Shown here: positions 10,101 through 18,048 of the stretch, in pieces
How positions within the stretch are numbered: the first letter of the stretch is position 1
Layout: every line of letters starts with the position of its first letter
NCBI RefSeq assembly: GCF_027213785.1
Contig: NZ_JAPWGO010000018.1
Span: forward strand, 1 to 64,000
Direction: 5' to 3'
DNA length: 64,000 nt
Source of the DNA: Limimaricola sp. G21655-S1
GTDB taxonomy: Bacteria > Pseudomonadota > Alphaproteobacteria > Rhodobacterales > Rhodobacteraceae
Translations under genes and position numbers: made by a program
Notes under the pieces: model-generated
Databases searched by the model: none
What the model saw: only the letters and a program-made list of their open reading frames with translations
What the model was told of the DNA's origin: nothing

Positions 10101-11262
10101 GCGCCCGATCAGCCAGATTCCGGGACGCCGCTATCTTGGCGTTTGTTCCCCCGGAAGCTCGCGTCCAGCGATGCTCATCCGCGTCTACACAGCGTTCCTG
10201 GCTGCTTCTCAGGCACTGTTCGACCATTTCGGCCAAGCAGCCGATCCGTATATGACTGGGGTAGGCTACTTCAATTCTCTACGTGAACTTGGCGGCATGA
10301 AGCGCCTTGCCGAAGATGACGTTCAGACTCGTGCTTATCGGGTCAACATGAGCATGGTCGACCGACCGGGGCTTGCGCAGCGAAGCATAAGCAACATCGA
10401 CGAGCTGACATCGCGCGTTTCGAGCCGCGATATTCCCAAAAAGCTCGACCAACTGGAGATCAAATTCAAAGCGGAGTTCGATCCGGCGTCAGACAAGTTC
10501 GTCACCAAATGGGAGGACGGAGAACCACACGCCATCGATGTCGTGTTGGCGACGAACATGCTGTCAGTTGGCGTGGACGTGAACAGGCTGGGTCTAATGG
10601 TCGTCAATGGACAGCCGAAGGGCACTGCCGAGTACATTCAGGCGACAAGCCGTGTCGGCCGTGCGTCACCCGGTCTGGTATGCACCGTTCTGACATGGGC
10701 ACGGCCACGCGATCTGTCACACTACGAGACCTTCGAACACTATCATGCGACGTTCTATAAGCACGTCGAAGCGCAATCGGTCACACCGTTTTCACCGCGG
10801 GCGATGGATCGTGGTCTGACTGGAGCGCTCGTCAGTATTTCGAGACTGGAAGACGACGATTTGAACCCAAACACGGGCGCCGGCGCATTGGACCGACCCG
10901 ACAAGGACGCGATCAAGCATGCAGCCGCAATCATCGTGGATCGAGCTTGGAACGTGACCCAGGAAGCAAAGGTCAAGACATTGGCCTCGGACGAGATCAA
11001 ATCTCGCATCGACGAGTGGTGCACGGAGGCCGGAAAGGGCGGACGGACTCTTGGTTATGAGAAGCGGGGTCCCGGCAAAGACACGATGGCGGCGCTTCTG
11101 AAGAAGCCAGGAATCAAAGCTTGGGACGACTTCACCGTACCGATGTCGATGCGCGAAGTTGAGCCAGGAGTTCGCCTGGTGATGAGTAAAGTCAAGAGTG
11201 GCGCGGGCCCCGATTGGACGCCTCCACCTCTGGAGACCAAAGACGGGGAAGGTGATGAATGA
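7192..11262 (+). CDS. drmA: DISARM helicase-domain protein DrmA
   Basis: DrmA (1356 aa), core DISARM component which, with DrmB, binds and blocks incoming DNA. The P-loop FPTGGGKTEAYLG is near residue 633, the DEXH-type box QDEFH near 892, and helicase-C motifs SVGVDVNRLGLMVVNGQ and EYIQATSRVGRA near 1125-1158. An acidic segment (about residues 190-240) precedes the helicase core, and Cys pairs (CPWCG near 760) suggest a metal-binding insert. The start overlaps the upstream endonuclease (ATGA) and its stop overlaps drmB (ATGA), so all are translated from one message. Confidence 0.95.
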   Translation: MSVEAEKQTKSAWIVQEQKVQLDGFAFPAFAFRLNGDPKLRSGLSIGDWVIFVGGTWNVTRLGRVMRVRLDRDGLTVYLDRFQGLEKPISASSIGLSSPAKGDVSRLAWDDFEAAVSKAFGIAVADVKPIEDQAYIRELLQLAVMDDLLGPANGPHEQIIDMGVRDRYLVGKLAPRQTATGTSGGVEGLEGPLELEAEEDEEPDDLQVHTGRHETGAEFETTTGRVDAEAEAAEEIDAGSNQSLVPSSMGLTFCVDGDVEAIEVEALWGKYVREYEHEHTKTVNRKIRDGEGNVVEKRQEEIKAKVWQRVPCGGTVKISLKEGIIKGQKPDAGNPEVRIQGTVRGKNANGDRIVTIFLVNAQEEPEENKDSAWVFQPEIVVRSQGGTTSSAIFRRRLAMPTKGDDPERDALEMVYRRQVEFAAGHGVAVHADTLTDDPESAFEVRTVIMPQYEVPVTETPGSKAEDRPAMKKMIADGHLDMNELAELERDELIAALQVLTADYRAWIEEQGSRIGADVLGHDTQAAAALARCKEIEARLAQGIAVLADPSDDKALKAFRFANLAMARQRVQSMYALSRRRGETKDLADFDIRKNRSWRPFQLAFVLLALPSLADPAHADRTKPLDSLADLLWFPTGGGKTEAYLGVAAFAMAIRRLQGKLGGYDGTRGLGVVMRYTLRLLTLQQFQRASALICAMEVLRLEAIASGDTSLGNTPFTIGLWVGNKVTPGSTDESHSAIKDIRDPDKFDAGSTSPAQLTSCPWCGSEVSDKRDIFVDKPQKRTIIYCGDKKSRCIFSKGQSSGRPHPGIPVVVVDEEIYHRPPSMMIATVDKFALMAWRGEARNLFGRATRECPRHGLLWPGSDCSGNHPASKGLPRTEAKSINPLRPPDLIIQDEFHLISGPLGTMVGLYETAIDELSGWKLDGKVVKPKIIASTATVRKAPEQVNNVFMRRVAVFPPHGLDIVDNFFSVQRPISQIPGRRYLGVCSPGSSRPAMLIRVYTAFLAASQALFDHFGQAADPYMTGVGYFNSLRELGGMKRLAEDDVQTRAYRVNMSMVDRPGLAQRSISNIDELTSRVSSRDIPKKLDQLEIKFKAEFDPASDKFVTKWEDGEPHAIDVVLATNMLSVGVDVNRLGLMVVNGQPKGTAEYIQATSRVGRASPGLVCTVLTWARPRDLSHYETFEHYHATFYKHVEAQSVTPFSPRAMDRGLTGALVSISRLEDDDLNPNTGAGALDRPDKDAIKHAAAIIVDRAWNVTQEAKVKTLASDEIKSRIDEWCTEAGKGGRTLGYEKRGPGKDTMAALLKKPGIKAWDDFTVPMSMREVEPGVRLVMSKVKSGAGPDWTPPPLETKDGEGDE

Positions 11263-13106
11263 GCAACGATCGAGTTCCTGTAGGGCAGGTAAGGCCCTCG
11301 CAACTGCTTTGGACCTACGGCCCTGGTGCGTTGATCGATCTGCCGAATCTTTCGGTCGTGACGCTCGGTATCGACCGTTGGGATAAGAGCCGATGCCAAC
11401 CGATCGACGAAGCGCGCCTTTTGGCAGCTGTCAGGCGTGTTCTTGGACCCCAGGTCGAGACTTTTCGTGTTCCGCCGTTCACGCGCGAAGAAAACGTAGA
11501 AAGGTACTCGGCGGAGGCGCTCATCGGCGTTCCCGTGCGCCCGTTTCCACGCTGGCTGAGGTGCGTAAAGTGCGGCCTACTCTCTGAGTACGACCTTGGG
11601 CTCTTCGAGTGCAAAGATCACTTCAAGCCTGAGCGAACACGTTTCGTCCACAAGGACTGCCGGGGGTCAAAGGGAGACCAAAAGCCCAAAGACGCGGATG
11701 CCGTTCCGGCTCGCTTCTTGCTCGCTTGCCGATCGGGACACCTTGACGACTTCCCGTGGCACTATTTCGTTCATAGTGGCTCCTCGGCTTGCAAAGGCAC
11801 GCTGCGCTTCTTCGAAAGTGGTGCATCGCTGCAGACCGAAAACCTGTGGGTGAAGTGCGATACCTGTGGCGCTTCGAGGAATATGGCGCACGCTTTTGGC
11901 AAAGCTGGGAAAGACAATTTGCCGGCTTGTCGTGGGCGGCATCCTCACCTCGATGACTTTGACGACAATTGCCAGCAGCAAGCCCGCGCAGTGCTTCTGG
12001 GCGCTACCAACAGCTGGTTCCCGCTGACGCTCTCCGCTTTGGCCATACCCGTGTCCGTTGGTTCCGCTCGCGATATCGTCGAGGCACTTTGGGATGACTT
12101 CGAAGACGTCGAAGACAAGGCAGAATTGAAAGGGCTTCTCAAGGCTCTCAGGAAGCGAGAAGCCATTCCAGGGCTGGACGACTTTACAATCGATGAAATC
12201 TGGGAGGCCATCGAAGCCAAGAAGTCTGGTGAAGACACCGGTGCTATCGACGCGTCTGATATCAAAGGTCCGGAATGGAAGGTGCTTACCAATCCGAACC
12301 CTCCGACGGACTGGCCTCATTTTCTGAGTAAGACAGTCAATTCACCCAAAGGCTTCGAAACCAAAATCGCGTCCGTTCTTCTACTCGAACGCCTACGAGA
12401 GGTGAACGCTCTGCTGGGGTTCACTCGCGTGGAGGCTCCAGAAGAGGGGGGTGACCCTAATGAAAGACCTGCTCGCGCCAGTCTATGCAAAGGTGCGCCG
12501 GAGTGGATTCCTGCCTCCGAAGTTCACGGTGAAGGCATATTCCTTCGCTTCGACGAGAAGGCGCTAAGCGCTTGGGAAGCGAAGGATGAGGTCAAGCGTC
12601 GCGATGCGCTGCTCGTCGCCGGGCATCGTGGCTGGCGCACAGCAAGACGTCTCGATCCCGACGAGAACTATCCAGGTATTCGATATGCCATGCTGCACAC
12701 GCTTTCCCACATGTTGATTAGGGAACTGGCTCTTGAATGCGGCTACAACGCTGCAAGCATACGAGAACGTATTTATGCGGAAACGACGGGAAAAGAAAAG
12801 CAAGCGGGGATTCTGATCTACACTGCGGCCGCAGACTCCGACGGGACACTGGGTGGTCTAGTCGACCTCGGTAATCCCGAGAATCTCGGGCGACTCTTGC
12901 GGCAAGCGCTGCAACGCGGGCAAGTCTGTTCTTCGGACCCGCTCTGCTCCGAGCATAATCCCGAAAAGGATCGCTCGCTTCACGCCGCGGCATGCCACGC
13001 CTGTTCTTTTGTTTCCGAAACGTCTTGTGAGCTGGGAAATCGCTACATCGACCGGGCACTGGTCCTTCCAACGCTGGATGTCAGCGACGCCGCATTTTTC
13101 GAGTGA
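11259..13106 (+). CDS. drmB: DISARM protein DrmB (DUF1998)
   Basis: DrmB (615 aa), partner of DrmA in the DISARM core complex. The C-terminal DUF1998 region is recognisable from HTLSHMLIRELALECGY near residue 480 and Cys clusters (CSSDPLCSEH near 556, HACSF near 580). Two further CxxC motifs, CVKC near 102 and CDTC near 201, imply zinc binding. The protein is otherwise charged and soluble. The start overlaps drmA by 4 bp. The family and its pairing with DrmA are established for DISARM; the zinc role is inferred. Confidence 0.94.
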   Translation: MSNDRVPVGQVRPSQLLWTYGPGALIDLPNLSVVTLGIDRWDKSRCQPIDEARLLAAVRRVLGPQVETFRVPPFTREENVERYSAEALIGVPVRPFPRWLRCVKCGLLSEYDLGLFECKDHFKPERTRFVHKDCRGSKGDQKPKDADAVPARFLLACRSGHLDDFPWHYFVHSGSSACKGTLRFFESGASLQTENLWVKCDTCGASRNMAHAFGKAGKDNLPACRGRHPHLDDFDDNCQQQARAVLLGATNSWFPLTLSALAIPVSVGSARDIVEALWDDFEDVEDKAELKGLLKALRKREAIPGLDDFTIDEIWEAIEAKKSGEDTGAIDASDIKGPEWKVLTNPNPPTDWPHFLSKTVNSPKGFETKIASVLLLERLREVNALLGFTRVEAPEEGGDPNERPARASLCKGAPEWIPASEVHGEGIFLRFDEKALSAWEAKDEVKRRDALLVAGHRGWRTARRLDPDENYPGIRYAMLHTLSHMLIRELALECGYNAASIRERIYAETTGKEKQAGILIYTAAADSDGTLGGLVDLGNPENLGRLLRQALQRGQVCSSDPLCSEHNPEKDRSLHAAACHACSFVSETSCELGNRYIDRALVLPTLDVSDAAFFE

Positions 13107-13115
13107 GGGGGTAGT

Positions 13116-13880
13116 GTGAAGGAGCTTCTCGAAGTTATTGCGGACATCGCCACAAACACGCCTCAGGGAAAAGTCGAACAGCTAGGAAGCCTGATTACGA
13201 AGTCGTCTGGCCCCCTCGATGCAGTAACCTTTGACGTCTGGACTACGGCCCCCGAGTCCAGGTCTCGCCTAAAACGCTTGATCGACGCTTGGAAAGTTTT
13301 GCCGGAACTCTCACCAGTAGAGTTGTCTGCAATGCTTCGTGCCGCCAGCTATGTCCACAACAAAGTCAGCAACGAGCAATCCATCGAACTCGTATGGACT
13401 GGTCCTTCTAGCGCGATGGTCCCGACCCGGAAAACCGAGCAGGCATTGCTGCAGGTCATCAATGCCGCGCAGGATCGACTTTTCGTGACGAGCTTTGTGA
13501 CCTACAAAGTCGGATCGATTGTGGACGCGCTCAATAAATCCACGGCGCGAGGTGTTAACGTATCCATCCTATTGGAGCGAAGCGAAGCCGACGGGGGTGG
13601 CGTCTCCAATGACGGCATAGGCGCGATGAAGAAGAGCGTGCCGAACGCCAAGCTGTATTACTGGGCAAATCGAGTTGACGCATTCAGTGGTGGAAAGGTC
13701 CATGCAAAGGTTGCCGTGGCCGATGAAAATCTTTGCTTCATTTCGAGCGCTAACCTCACGGGACATGCCATGGAGAAAAACATGGAGGCCGGTGTCCTTA
13801 TCGATGGTGGAACCACACCTCAGAAGTTGCAGCGGCACCTGGAAGCTCTAGTGACAACTAAACAACTTAGCCGCGCTTAG
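13116..13880 (+). CDS. drmC: DISARM phospholipase D-like protein DrmC
   Basis: DrmC (254 aa), PLD-superfamily member of DISARM. The HKD motif reads HAKVAVADE from about residue 196, followed by SSANLT and the Glu-containing NMEAGV that completes the signature. One HKD copy is present, so an active nuclease would have to dimerise; in known systems DrmC is reported to be dispensable. GTG start 9 bp after drmB with a GAGGGGG ribosome-binding site immediately upstream. The next gene begins directly after its stop. Confidence 0.92.
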   Translation: MKELLEVIADIATNTPQGKVEQLGSLITKSSGPLDAVTFDVWTTAPESRSRLKRLIDAWKVLPELSPVELSAMLRAASYVHNKVSNEQSIELVWTGPSSAMVPTRKTEQALLQVINAAQDRLFVTSFVTYKVGSIVDALNKSTARGVNVSILLERSEADGGGVSNDGIGAMKKSVPNAKLYYWANRVDAFSGGKVHAKVAVADENLCFISSANLTGHAMEKNMEAGVLIDGGTTPQKLQRHLEALVTTKQLSRA

Positions 13881-14339
13881 ATGGACACGGTCGATCGTGA
13901 TACTCGCTCCCGGATAATGTCAGCCGTCGGGCAAAAGAATACTGGCCCCGAGATGCGTCTGCGCTCGGCGCTCCATAAAAGGGGCGTAAGGTTTCGGTTG
14001 CACGATCGGAAGTTGCCCGGAAGCCCCGATCTCGTCTTGCCAAAGTATCGGTCAGTAATTTTCGTACATGGCTGCTATTGGCACCGGCATGGTTGCTACC
14101 GCTCCACCACGCCGAAATCGCGAAAGGAATTCTGGGCAGAAAAATTCGAAGCCAATGTCGCGCGTGATCGCCGAGACGCCGATCGATTGATCGATCTCGG
14201 CTGGCGTGTTCTGGTCGTTTGGGAATGCGCCTTGATCGGAAAGACGGCATGCTCTCCCGAAGAGGTAGGCGAAAGAGTCCATGCTTGGTTGCGCAGCAGC
14301 CAAGTGCACGGTGAGGTTTCTGGCGAAGTCAGTGGATAA
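13881..14339 (+). CDS. vsr: Very short patch repair (Vsr) endonuclease
   Basis: Vsr-type endonuclease (152 aa, normal length), a strand-specific nuclease that nicks at T:G mismatches left by 5-methylcytosine deamination. The N-terminal RSRIMSAVGQKNTGPEM is the family hallmark; SPDLVLP (D50) and FVHGCYWHRHGC (residues 61-72) supply the catalytic Asp/His and zinc ligands, with a further Cys in WEC near 116. It starts at the base after the drmC stop, so it is part of the DISARM transcript. No cytosine-5 methyltransferase is visible in the window, which makes this partnership unusual. Start ATG chosen because it is the only in-frame start before the conserved N-terminus. Confidence 0.9.
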   Translation: MDTVDRDTRSRIMSAVGQKNTGPEMRLRSALHKRGVRFRLHDRKLPGSPDLVLPKYRSVIFVHGCYWHRHGCYRSTTPKSRKEFWAEKFEANVARDRRDADRLIDLGWRVLVVWECALIGKTACSPEEVGERVHAWLRSSQVHGEVSGEVSG

Positions 14340-14413
14340 ACCTAATTGGCGTTGTTCCTGCCTGCACCACACTGGGCTACCATCACCATATCAGGGGATG
14401 GGAACAGATCATC

Positions 14414-15010
14414 GTGGCGACCAAAGAAGACATACTCGAACAAATCGTCGAGGAGTACCTCGTCCATAAAGGGTACTTCGTCCAGCACAACATCAAGTTC
14501 TTACCCAGAAAAGATCATCCCGACTACATCCAGAATAAGGACTCCAACCACAGCGACATCGACGTGATTGGCTATCATCCAACCTTGGAAGGCGATCGGA
14601 AGGTGCTCGTCGTGAGCTGCAAGAGTTGGCAATCTGGTTTTCGTCCCGCGTCGGAAATCGATGCAATCGAAAATGACAAGACCAAGCGCGGCCGGAAGGC
14701 CTGGCAGGCGTTCCGCGAGCTTACCGTGCCTAAGTGGTCGGAAGCCTTTGTCACAGCCGTCCGAGAAGCTACCGGTACAGATCGGTTTACCTACGTCCTG
14801 GCTGTTGCCAAAGTCGTAGGGGACAAGGCTGTCTGGGAGTCTCATTCGCCATTCAGTGAAGCGATCGGCGGAAACCCTGTCACGATATTGACTTTTAGGG
14901 ATATGGTCTTGGAAATTCAAAGCCGGTTGACCACCACGCTGGCTGCGACTGAGGTCGGCCGCATGCTGCAGATGTTTCATGCTGCCGGCATTCATGTCGA
15001 GGCTGATTGA
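14414..15010 (+). CDS. Uncharacterised PD-(D/E)XK nuclease-like protein
   Basis: A 198-aa protein not assigned to a named family. The N-terminal part resembles restriction-endonuclease-fold proteins: HSDIDVIGYHP (D48, D50) followed by VLVVSCKSW (K70) gives a plausible D...(S/C)xK catalytic centre with a helix-rich start (EDILEQIVEEYL). The GTG start lies 74 bp after vsr. It is the last gene of the DISARM-linked run and precedes the first leader repeat, so it probably belongs to the restriction cluster, though a separate promoter cannot be excluded. No substrate can be named. Confidence 0.6.
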   Translation: MATKEDILEQIVEEYLVHKGYFVQHNIKFLPRKDHPDYIQNKDSNHSDIDVIGYHPTLEGDRKVLVVSCKSWQSGFRPASEIDAIENDKTKRGRKAWQAFRELTVPKWSEAFVTAVREATGTDRFTYVLAVAKVVGDKAVWESHSPFSEAIGGNPVTILTFRDMVLEIQSRLTTTLAATEVGRMLQMFHAAGIHVEAD

Positions 15011-15227
15011 ACTCCTTTCGCCTTCTTCCCTTGAGGTTTGACGCTTTGTCTGGCCGAACGCGCCGTCCGGTCAACGGGCTGCCCGCACCACCCTTGCCGC
15101 CTGCGGCCTGAAGCCTTGGCGCAAGGCCGTATTGCCCGTGTCCCCGCTAAAGCGGGTGACCGTCCGGCTTTAGCCTTCGGCCTTCTTCTTTCGCGTCCTC
15201 AGGGACTTACAGCGAAAGGAGAACATC
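15011..15227 (+). other. Intergenic leader region upstream of ardC
   Basis: Non-coding stretch holding leader repeat copy 1 (separate entry), a small CCCGC-TAAA-GCGGG hairpin at about 15143-15156, and a GAAAGGAG ribosome-binding site before the ardC ATG. It probably carries the ardC promoter and 5' UTR; no convincing -35/-10 pair was picked out. Confidence 0.5.
15037..15141 (+). repeat. Leader repeat, copy 1 (upstream of ardC)
   Basis: First of three related sequences. Its first ~57 bases, from TTTGACGCT through CTGCCCGCACCACCC, match copy 2 with two differences. The second half (to GGCCGTATTGCCCGTG) matches more loosely with an insertion. It ends 86 bp before the ardC start codon. Confidence 0.85.
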
Positions 15228-16145
15228 ATGACTACCCACGACACACAGCGGCAGGACATCTACAGCCGCATCACCGATCAGATCATCGCCCATCTGGAGA
15301 AAGGCGTGAAACCCTGGACCCAGCCCTGGAACGCCGCACATGCCGCAGGTCCTGTCACGCGGCCGCTCCGCTTCAACGGCGATCCCTACAGCGGCATCAA
15401 CATCCTGACCCTCTGGGCTTCCGCGATGGAGCGCAGCTTTGCCGCCCCGATCTGGATGACCTTCCGTCAGGCCCGCGAGCTCGGTGGCCATGTCCGCAAG
15501 GGCGAGAAGGGCACCCCCGTAGTCTACGCCAACACCATCCAGCGCACCGAACTCGACGAGAAGTCCGGCGAAGACGTCGATGTCACCATCCCCTTCATGA
15601 AGGGCTACACCGTCTTCAACGTCGATCAGATCGAAGACCTGCCTACGCACTACTACGCCGTCGCCGACGGTGCCGTGAATCCCGACGAACGGGATGCCCG
15701 TGCCGAGGCGTTCTTTGCCTCCACAGGTGCCCGCATCCTCAACGGCGGCAACGCGGCCTTCTATCGTCCGGCGTCCGATCACATCCAGATGCCGATGTTC
15801 GAGGCCTTTTTCGATGCGCAGGGCTATTACGCCACGCTGGCCCATGAGTGCATCCACTGGACCCGTCATCCGTCACGGCTGGATCGCAGTTTCGAGCAGC
15901 AGCGCTTCGGCGATGTCGGCTACGCCAAGGAAGAGCTCGTTGCCGAGCTGGGCGCGGCGTTCCTGTCCGCCGATCTCGGACTGAAGCTCGAAGACCGTCA
16001 GGACCATGTCGCCTATTTCGGCTCATGGCTGCAGGTGCTGCGCGATGACAAGCGCGCCATCTTCGCCGCTGCAGCCCATGCGCAGCGTGCTGCCGATTTT
16101 CTGCACAAGCTCCAGCCGGTGGAAATGCTGGACGCTGCCGAGTGA
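15228..16145 (+). CDS. ardC: ArdC-like anti-restriction protein (ssDNA-binding, zincin-like)
   Basis: A 305-aa ArdC family protein. The N-terminal domain (about 1-130; YSRITDQIIAHLEKGVKPW is typical) binds single-stranded DNA, and the C-terminal metallopeptidase-like domain carries HECIH at residues 206-210 with a downstream Glu (YAKEELVAELGAAF). Such proteins protect incoming conjugative DNA from host restriction. It stands alone behind a leader repeat. Its presence a few hundred bp after a restriction operon fits a mobile element that must evade restriction while carrying its own. The ATG is preceded by AAAGGAG. Confidence 0.9.
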   Translation: MTTHDTQRQDIYSRITDQIIAHLEKGVKPWTQPWNAAHAAGPVTRPLRFNGDPYSGINILTLWASAMERSFAAPIWMTFRQARELGGHVRKGEKGTPVVYANTIQRTELDEKSGEDVDVTIPFMKGYTVFNVDQIEDLPTHYYAVADGAVNPDERDARAEAFFASTGARILNGGNAAFYRPASDHIQMPMFEAFFDAQGYYATLAHECIHWTRHPSRLDRSFEQQRFGDVGYAKEELVAELGAAFLSADLGLKLEDRQDHVAYFGSWLQVLRDDKRAIFAAAAHAQRAADFLHKLQPVEMLDAAE

Positions 16146-16197
16146 GGCAGCAACACCGATCGCCTTGTCAGTGCGGCGGTCGGTGCTTTCATTCGTC

Positions 16198-16944
16198 CTA
16201 CGCGGATTTCCCAATCCTGATGAGATGTTTCATGAAGGAAGAGGTGATCTCGAATATGAACTCGATCTCTTCTTCAATCACACCTTCATTGTGTTTGACG
16301 TAGCTGTTCTGATACTTGGCGTAATAGTCCAGGAGCTTCACAAACATATTCGAAAGCTCTTTCGACCCGCCATTGCCGGTGATGTATTTCCCGAGCGCTG
16401 AGAGCTGGTTTTCTAGGGATTTGTCATTGCCCAGAATGGATTTCAGCAGGGATTCAAGGGACAGTCGAAGATCGTCCAGAAGATTGCGCAGAAACACGCC
16501 GCCGTCATATTTCTGTAGGGCGCTGTTGTACGATGCCAGCGCACCGGGGTGCTGGTCGAGCCAGTGCTTCGTCTCTTCGATCAGGGTCTCGTTGATATCC
16601 GCGCCGTCGGCCTCTCCGGAGAACTGCTGATAACGCGTCACAAGGCGAATTTTCAGGTCATCGCGCTTCTTGCTCCCGGTCGGGGCGAAGGAGCGATGGT
16701 CGCAAAGCTCTTTGATAATCCTGTACTGTTGCGGACCCGAAAAAGCCTGCAAGTTCTCGAACAATGCAGTGCGCTTGTTTGGGGCATCGAATGGGTAGGT
16801 CTGGTGCGGGATGTTCACGTCATATTCAACGGCATAGGCTGCCGTTTCCTTGACGATATTGCCGCCACTCAAGCCGGACTTCGTGTCCGCCAGGATATCG
16901 GTCGCGTATTGAATAAAGGTCGCCGGGATTTTTTCTTCAAACAT
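16198..16944 (-). CDS. HEPN/Abi-like protein, possible abortive-infection effector
   Basis: A 248-aa protein of unassigned family. The C-terminal third is helical and contains YQNSYVKHNE (about 211-220), which resembles the RN-x4-H signature of HEPN/Abi_C RNases with Gln in place of Arg. The middle (IIKELCDHRSF...LKIRLVTRY, about residues 76-105) recalls AbiJ-type N-terminal domains. It lies 52 bp downstream of a small tyrosine-phosphatase-like gene on the same strand, probably co-transcribed. Base composition is less GC-rich than its neighbours, consistent with acquisition. The defence role is inferred from fold resemblance and context only. Confidence 0.5.
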   Translation of the reverse strand: MFEEKIPATFIQYATDILADTKSGLSGGNIVKETAAYAVEYDVNIPHQTYPFDAPNKRTALFENLQAFSGPQQYRIIKELCDHRSFAPTGSKKRDDLKIRLVTRYQQFSGEADGADINETLIEETKHWLDQHPGALASYNSALQKYDGGVFLRNLLDDLRLSLESLLKSILGNDKSLENQLSALGKYITGNGGSKELSNMFVKLLDYYAKYQNSYVKHNEGVIEEEIEFIFEITSSFMKHLIRIGKSA

Positions 16945-16996
16945 GTCGTATGCTGCTGCTCTTCTTCGGATTTTTCGTTGTTTACGTCACTTCACA

Positions 16997-17329
16997 CTAA
17001 TACGTCGATGGGTGAAACCACCTCAGGCACTTTTGTTCCAACAAGGCGATCAAGTCCGGCGCATTGCGCTTGAAGCGATCGGGCACGTCCAGACTTACCA
17101 TCGGCGTATCGCCGAGTTCTTCCGCGAACCGCTCGCGCACTGTTTCGGCGTAGCCCTTTTCCATCGTCAGGATCAGATCAGCCCATTCAACCATCTCGGC
17201 GGTCAGCGGCCTGATCGCGTCGCTGCCGACACCGGCGGACAATGTCCCGATGCCGGGGCGGCCGGCAAAGTGATGTTCCGCAGTTGGGCTTCTGATCAGG
17301 TTGCTGGAGCAGACAAACAGGATGCGCAT
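16997..17329 (-). CDS. Small low-molecular-weight protein tyrosine phosphatase-like protein
   Basis: A 110-aa protein with the P-loop FVCSSNLIRSPTAE (C7-x5-R13), the signature of LMW-PTP and arsenate-reductase-like phosphatases. At 110 aa it is shorter than classical LMW-PTPs (about 150 aa); a possible acid Asp is in LDVPDRF (about residues 80-86). It is the first gene of a minus-strand pair with the HEPN/Abi-like gene. Substrate unknown; a regulatory role for the downstream gene is a guess. Confidence 0.75.
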   Translation of the reverse strand: MRILFVCSSNLIRSPTAEHHFAGRPGIGTLSAGVGSDAIRPLTAEMVEWADLILTMEKGYAETVRERFAEELGDTPMVSLDVPDRFKRNAPDLIALLEQKCLRWFHPSTY

Positions 17330-17422
17330 GCCTGCTTATCGCTGATCGGCACCCGAGCGGGAAGGGTGGCGATGAGCAGGGGGTAGTTGTTATGTCGCTC
17401 GCTTTGCCGGGTTTCCTCAATC

Positions 17423-17513
17423 TTTGACGCTCTGTCTGGCCGAACGCGCCGTCCGGTCAATGGGCTGCCCGCACCACCCCTCCGCCTTGGCGAAGGGCCG
17501 TGTTGCCCGTGTG
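17423..17513 (+). repeat. Leader repeat, copy 2 (upstream of the DUF2958 gene)
   Basis: Near-identical to copy 1 over the first ~57 bases (TTTGACGCT...CCGCACCACCC), then GCGAAGGGCCGTGTTGCCCGTG as a shorter version of its second half. It ends about 70 bp before the next start codon. A partial inverted repeat (CCGGTCAAT ... ACTGGCCGG) could fold. Confidence 0.85.
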
Positions 17514-17582
17514 ACTGGCCGGCTCACCCGTCCGGTCTTTTGTCTCCGCGTCTTGAGGAAAACCCGAACAAAGGAGACGAAC

Positions 17583-17984
17583 ATGAAACTCTTGACCCAA
17601 TCCATCCGCGACCAGCTTCTGCGCAACGGTCGCCTGCGGTTCAGCGCCGACGAGGCAGGCGAGGACGATCCCGACTTTCTGCCGGTGGTCAAACTCTTCA
17701 CGCCTGATGCGGGCTGCACCTGGCTGCTGACCGAGCTCGATCCCGAAGACAACGACATCGCCTTCGGTCTTTGCGATCTCGGTGTTGGCTTCCCCGAACT
17801 AGGCACGGTGCGGATTTCCGAGCTGGAAGAAGTGAAAGGCCTTCTCGGCTTGCCCGTGGAGCGCGACCTCAACTTCAGTCCAAAACACCCGATCTCCGTC
17901 TACTCCTCGGCAGCATGGTATGCCGCCAGCATTACCGAGCGGCCCGACGACCTGGACGCCGCAGCGCGAAAATGCGCTGAGTAG
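17583..17984 (+). CDS. DUF2958 domain protein of the mobile element
   Basis: A 133-aa acidic protein (starts MKLLTQSIRDQLLRNG; KLFTPDAGCTWLLTELDPED near 33-52) of the DUF2958 type that accompanies ArdC-like genes on conjugative elements. Function unknown. The open frame extends upstream through the leader repeat, but the ATG at 17583 has AAGGAGACGA directly before it and the conserved sequence begins there. Confidence 0.8.
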   Translation: MKLLTQSIRDQLLRNGRLRFSADEAGEDDPDFLPVVKLFTPDAGCTWLLTELDPEDNDIAFGLCDLGVGFPELGTVRISELEEVKGLLGLPVERDLNFSPKHPISVYSSAAWYAASITERPDDLDAAARKCAE

Positions 17985-18048
17985 CTGGAAAACCATCATC
18001 TCGAAGAAGGGCGCCTCAGCGCTCTTCTTTTTCTTCGCAAGTCGTTGC

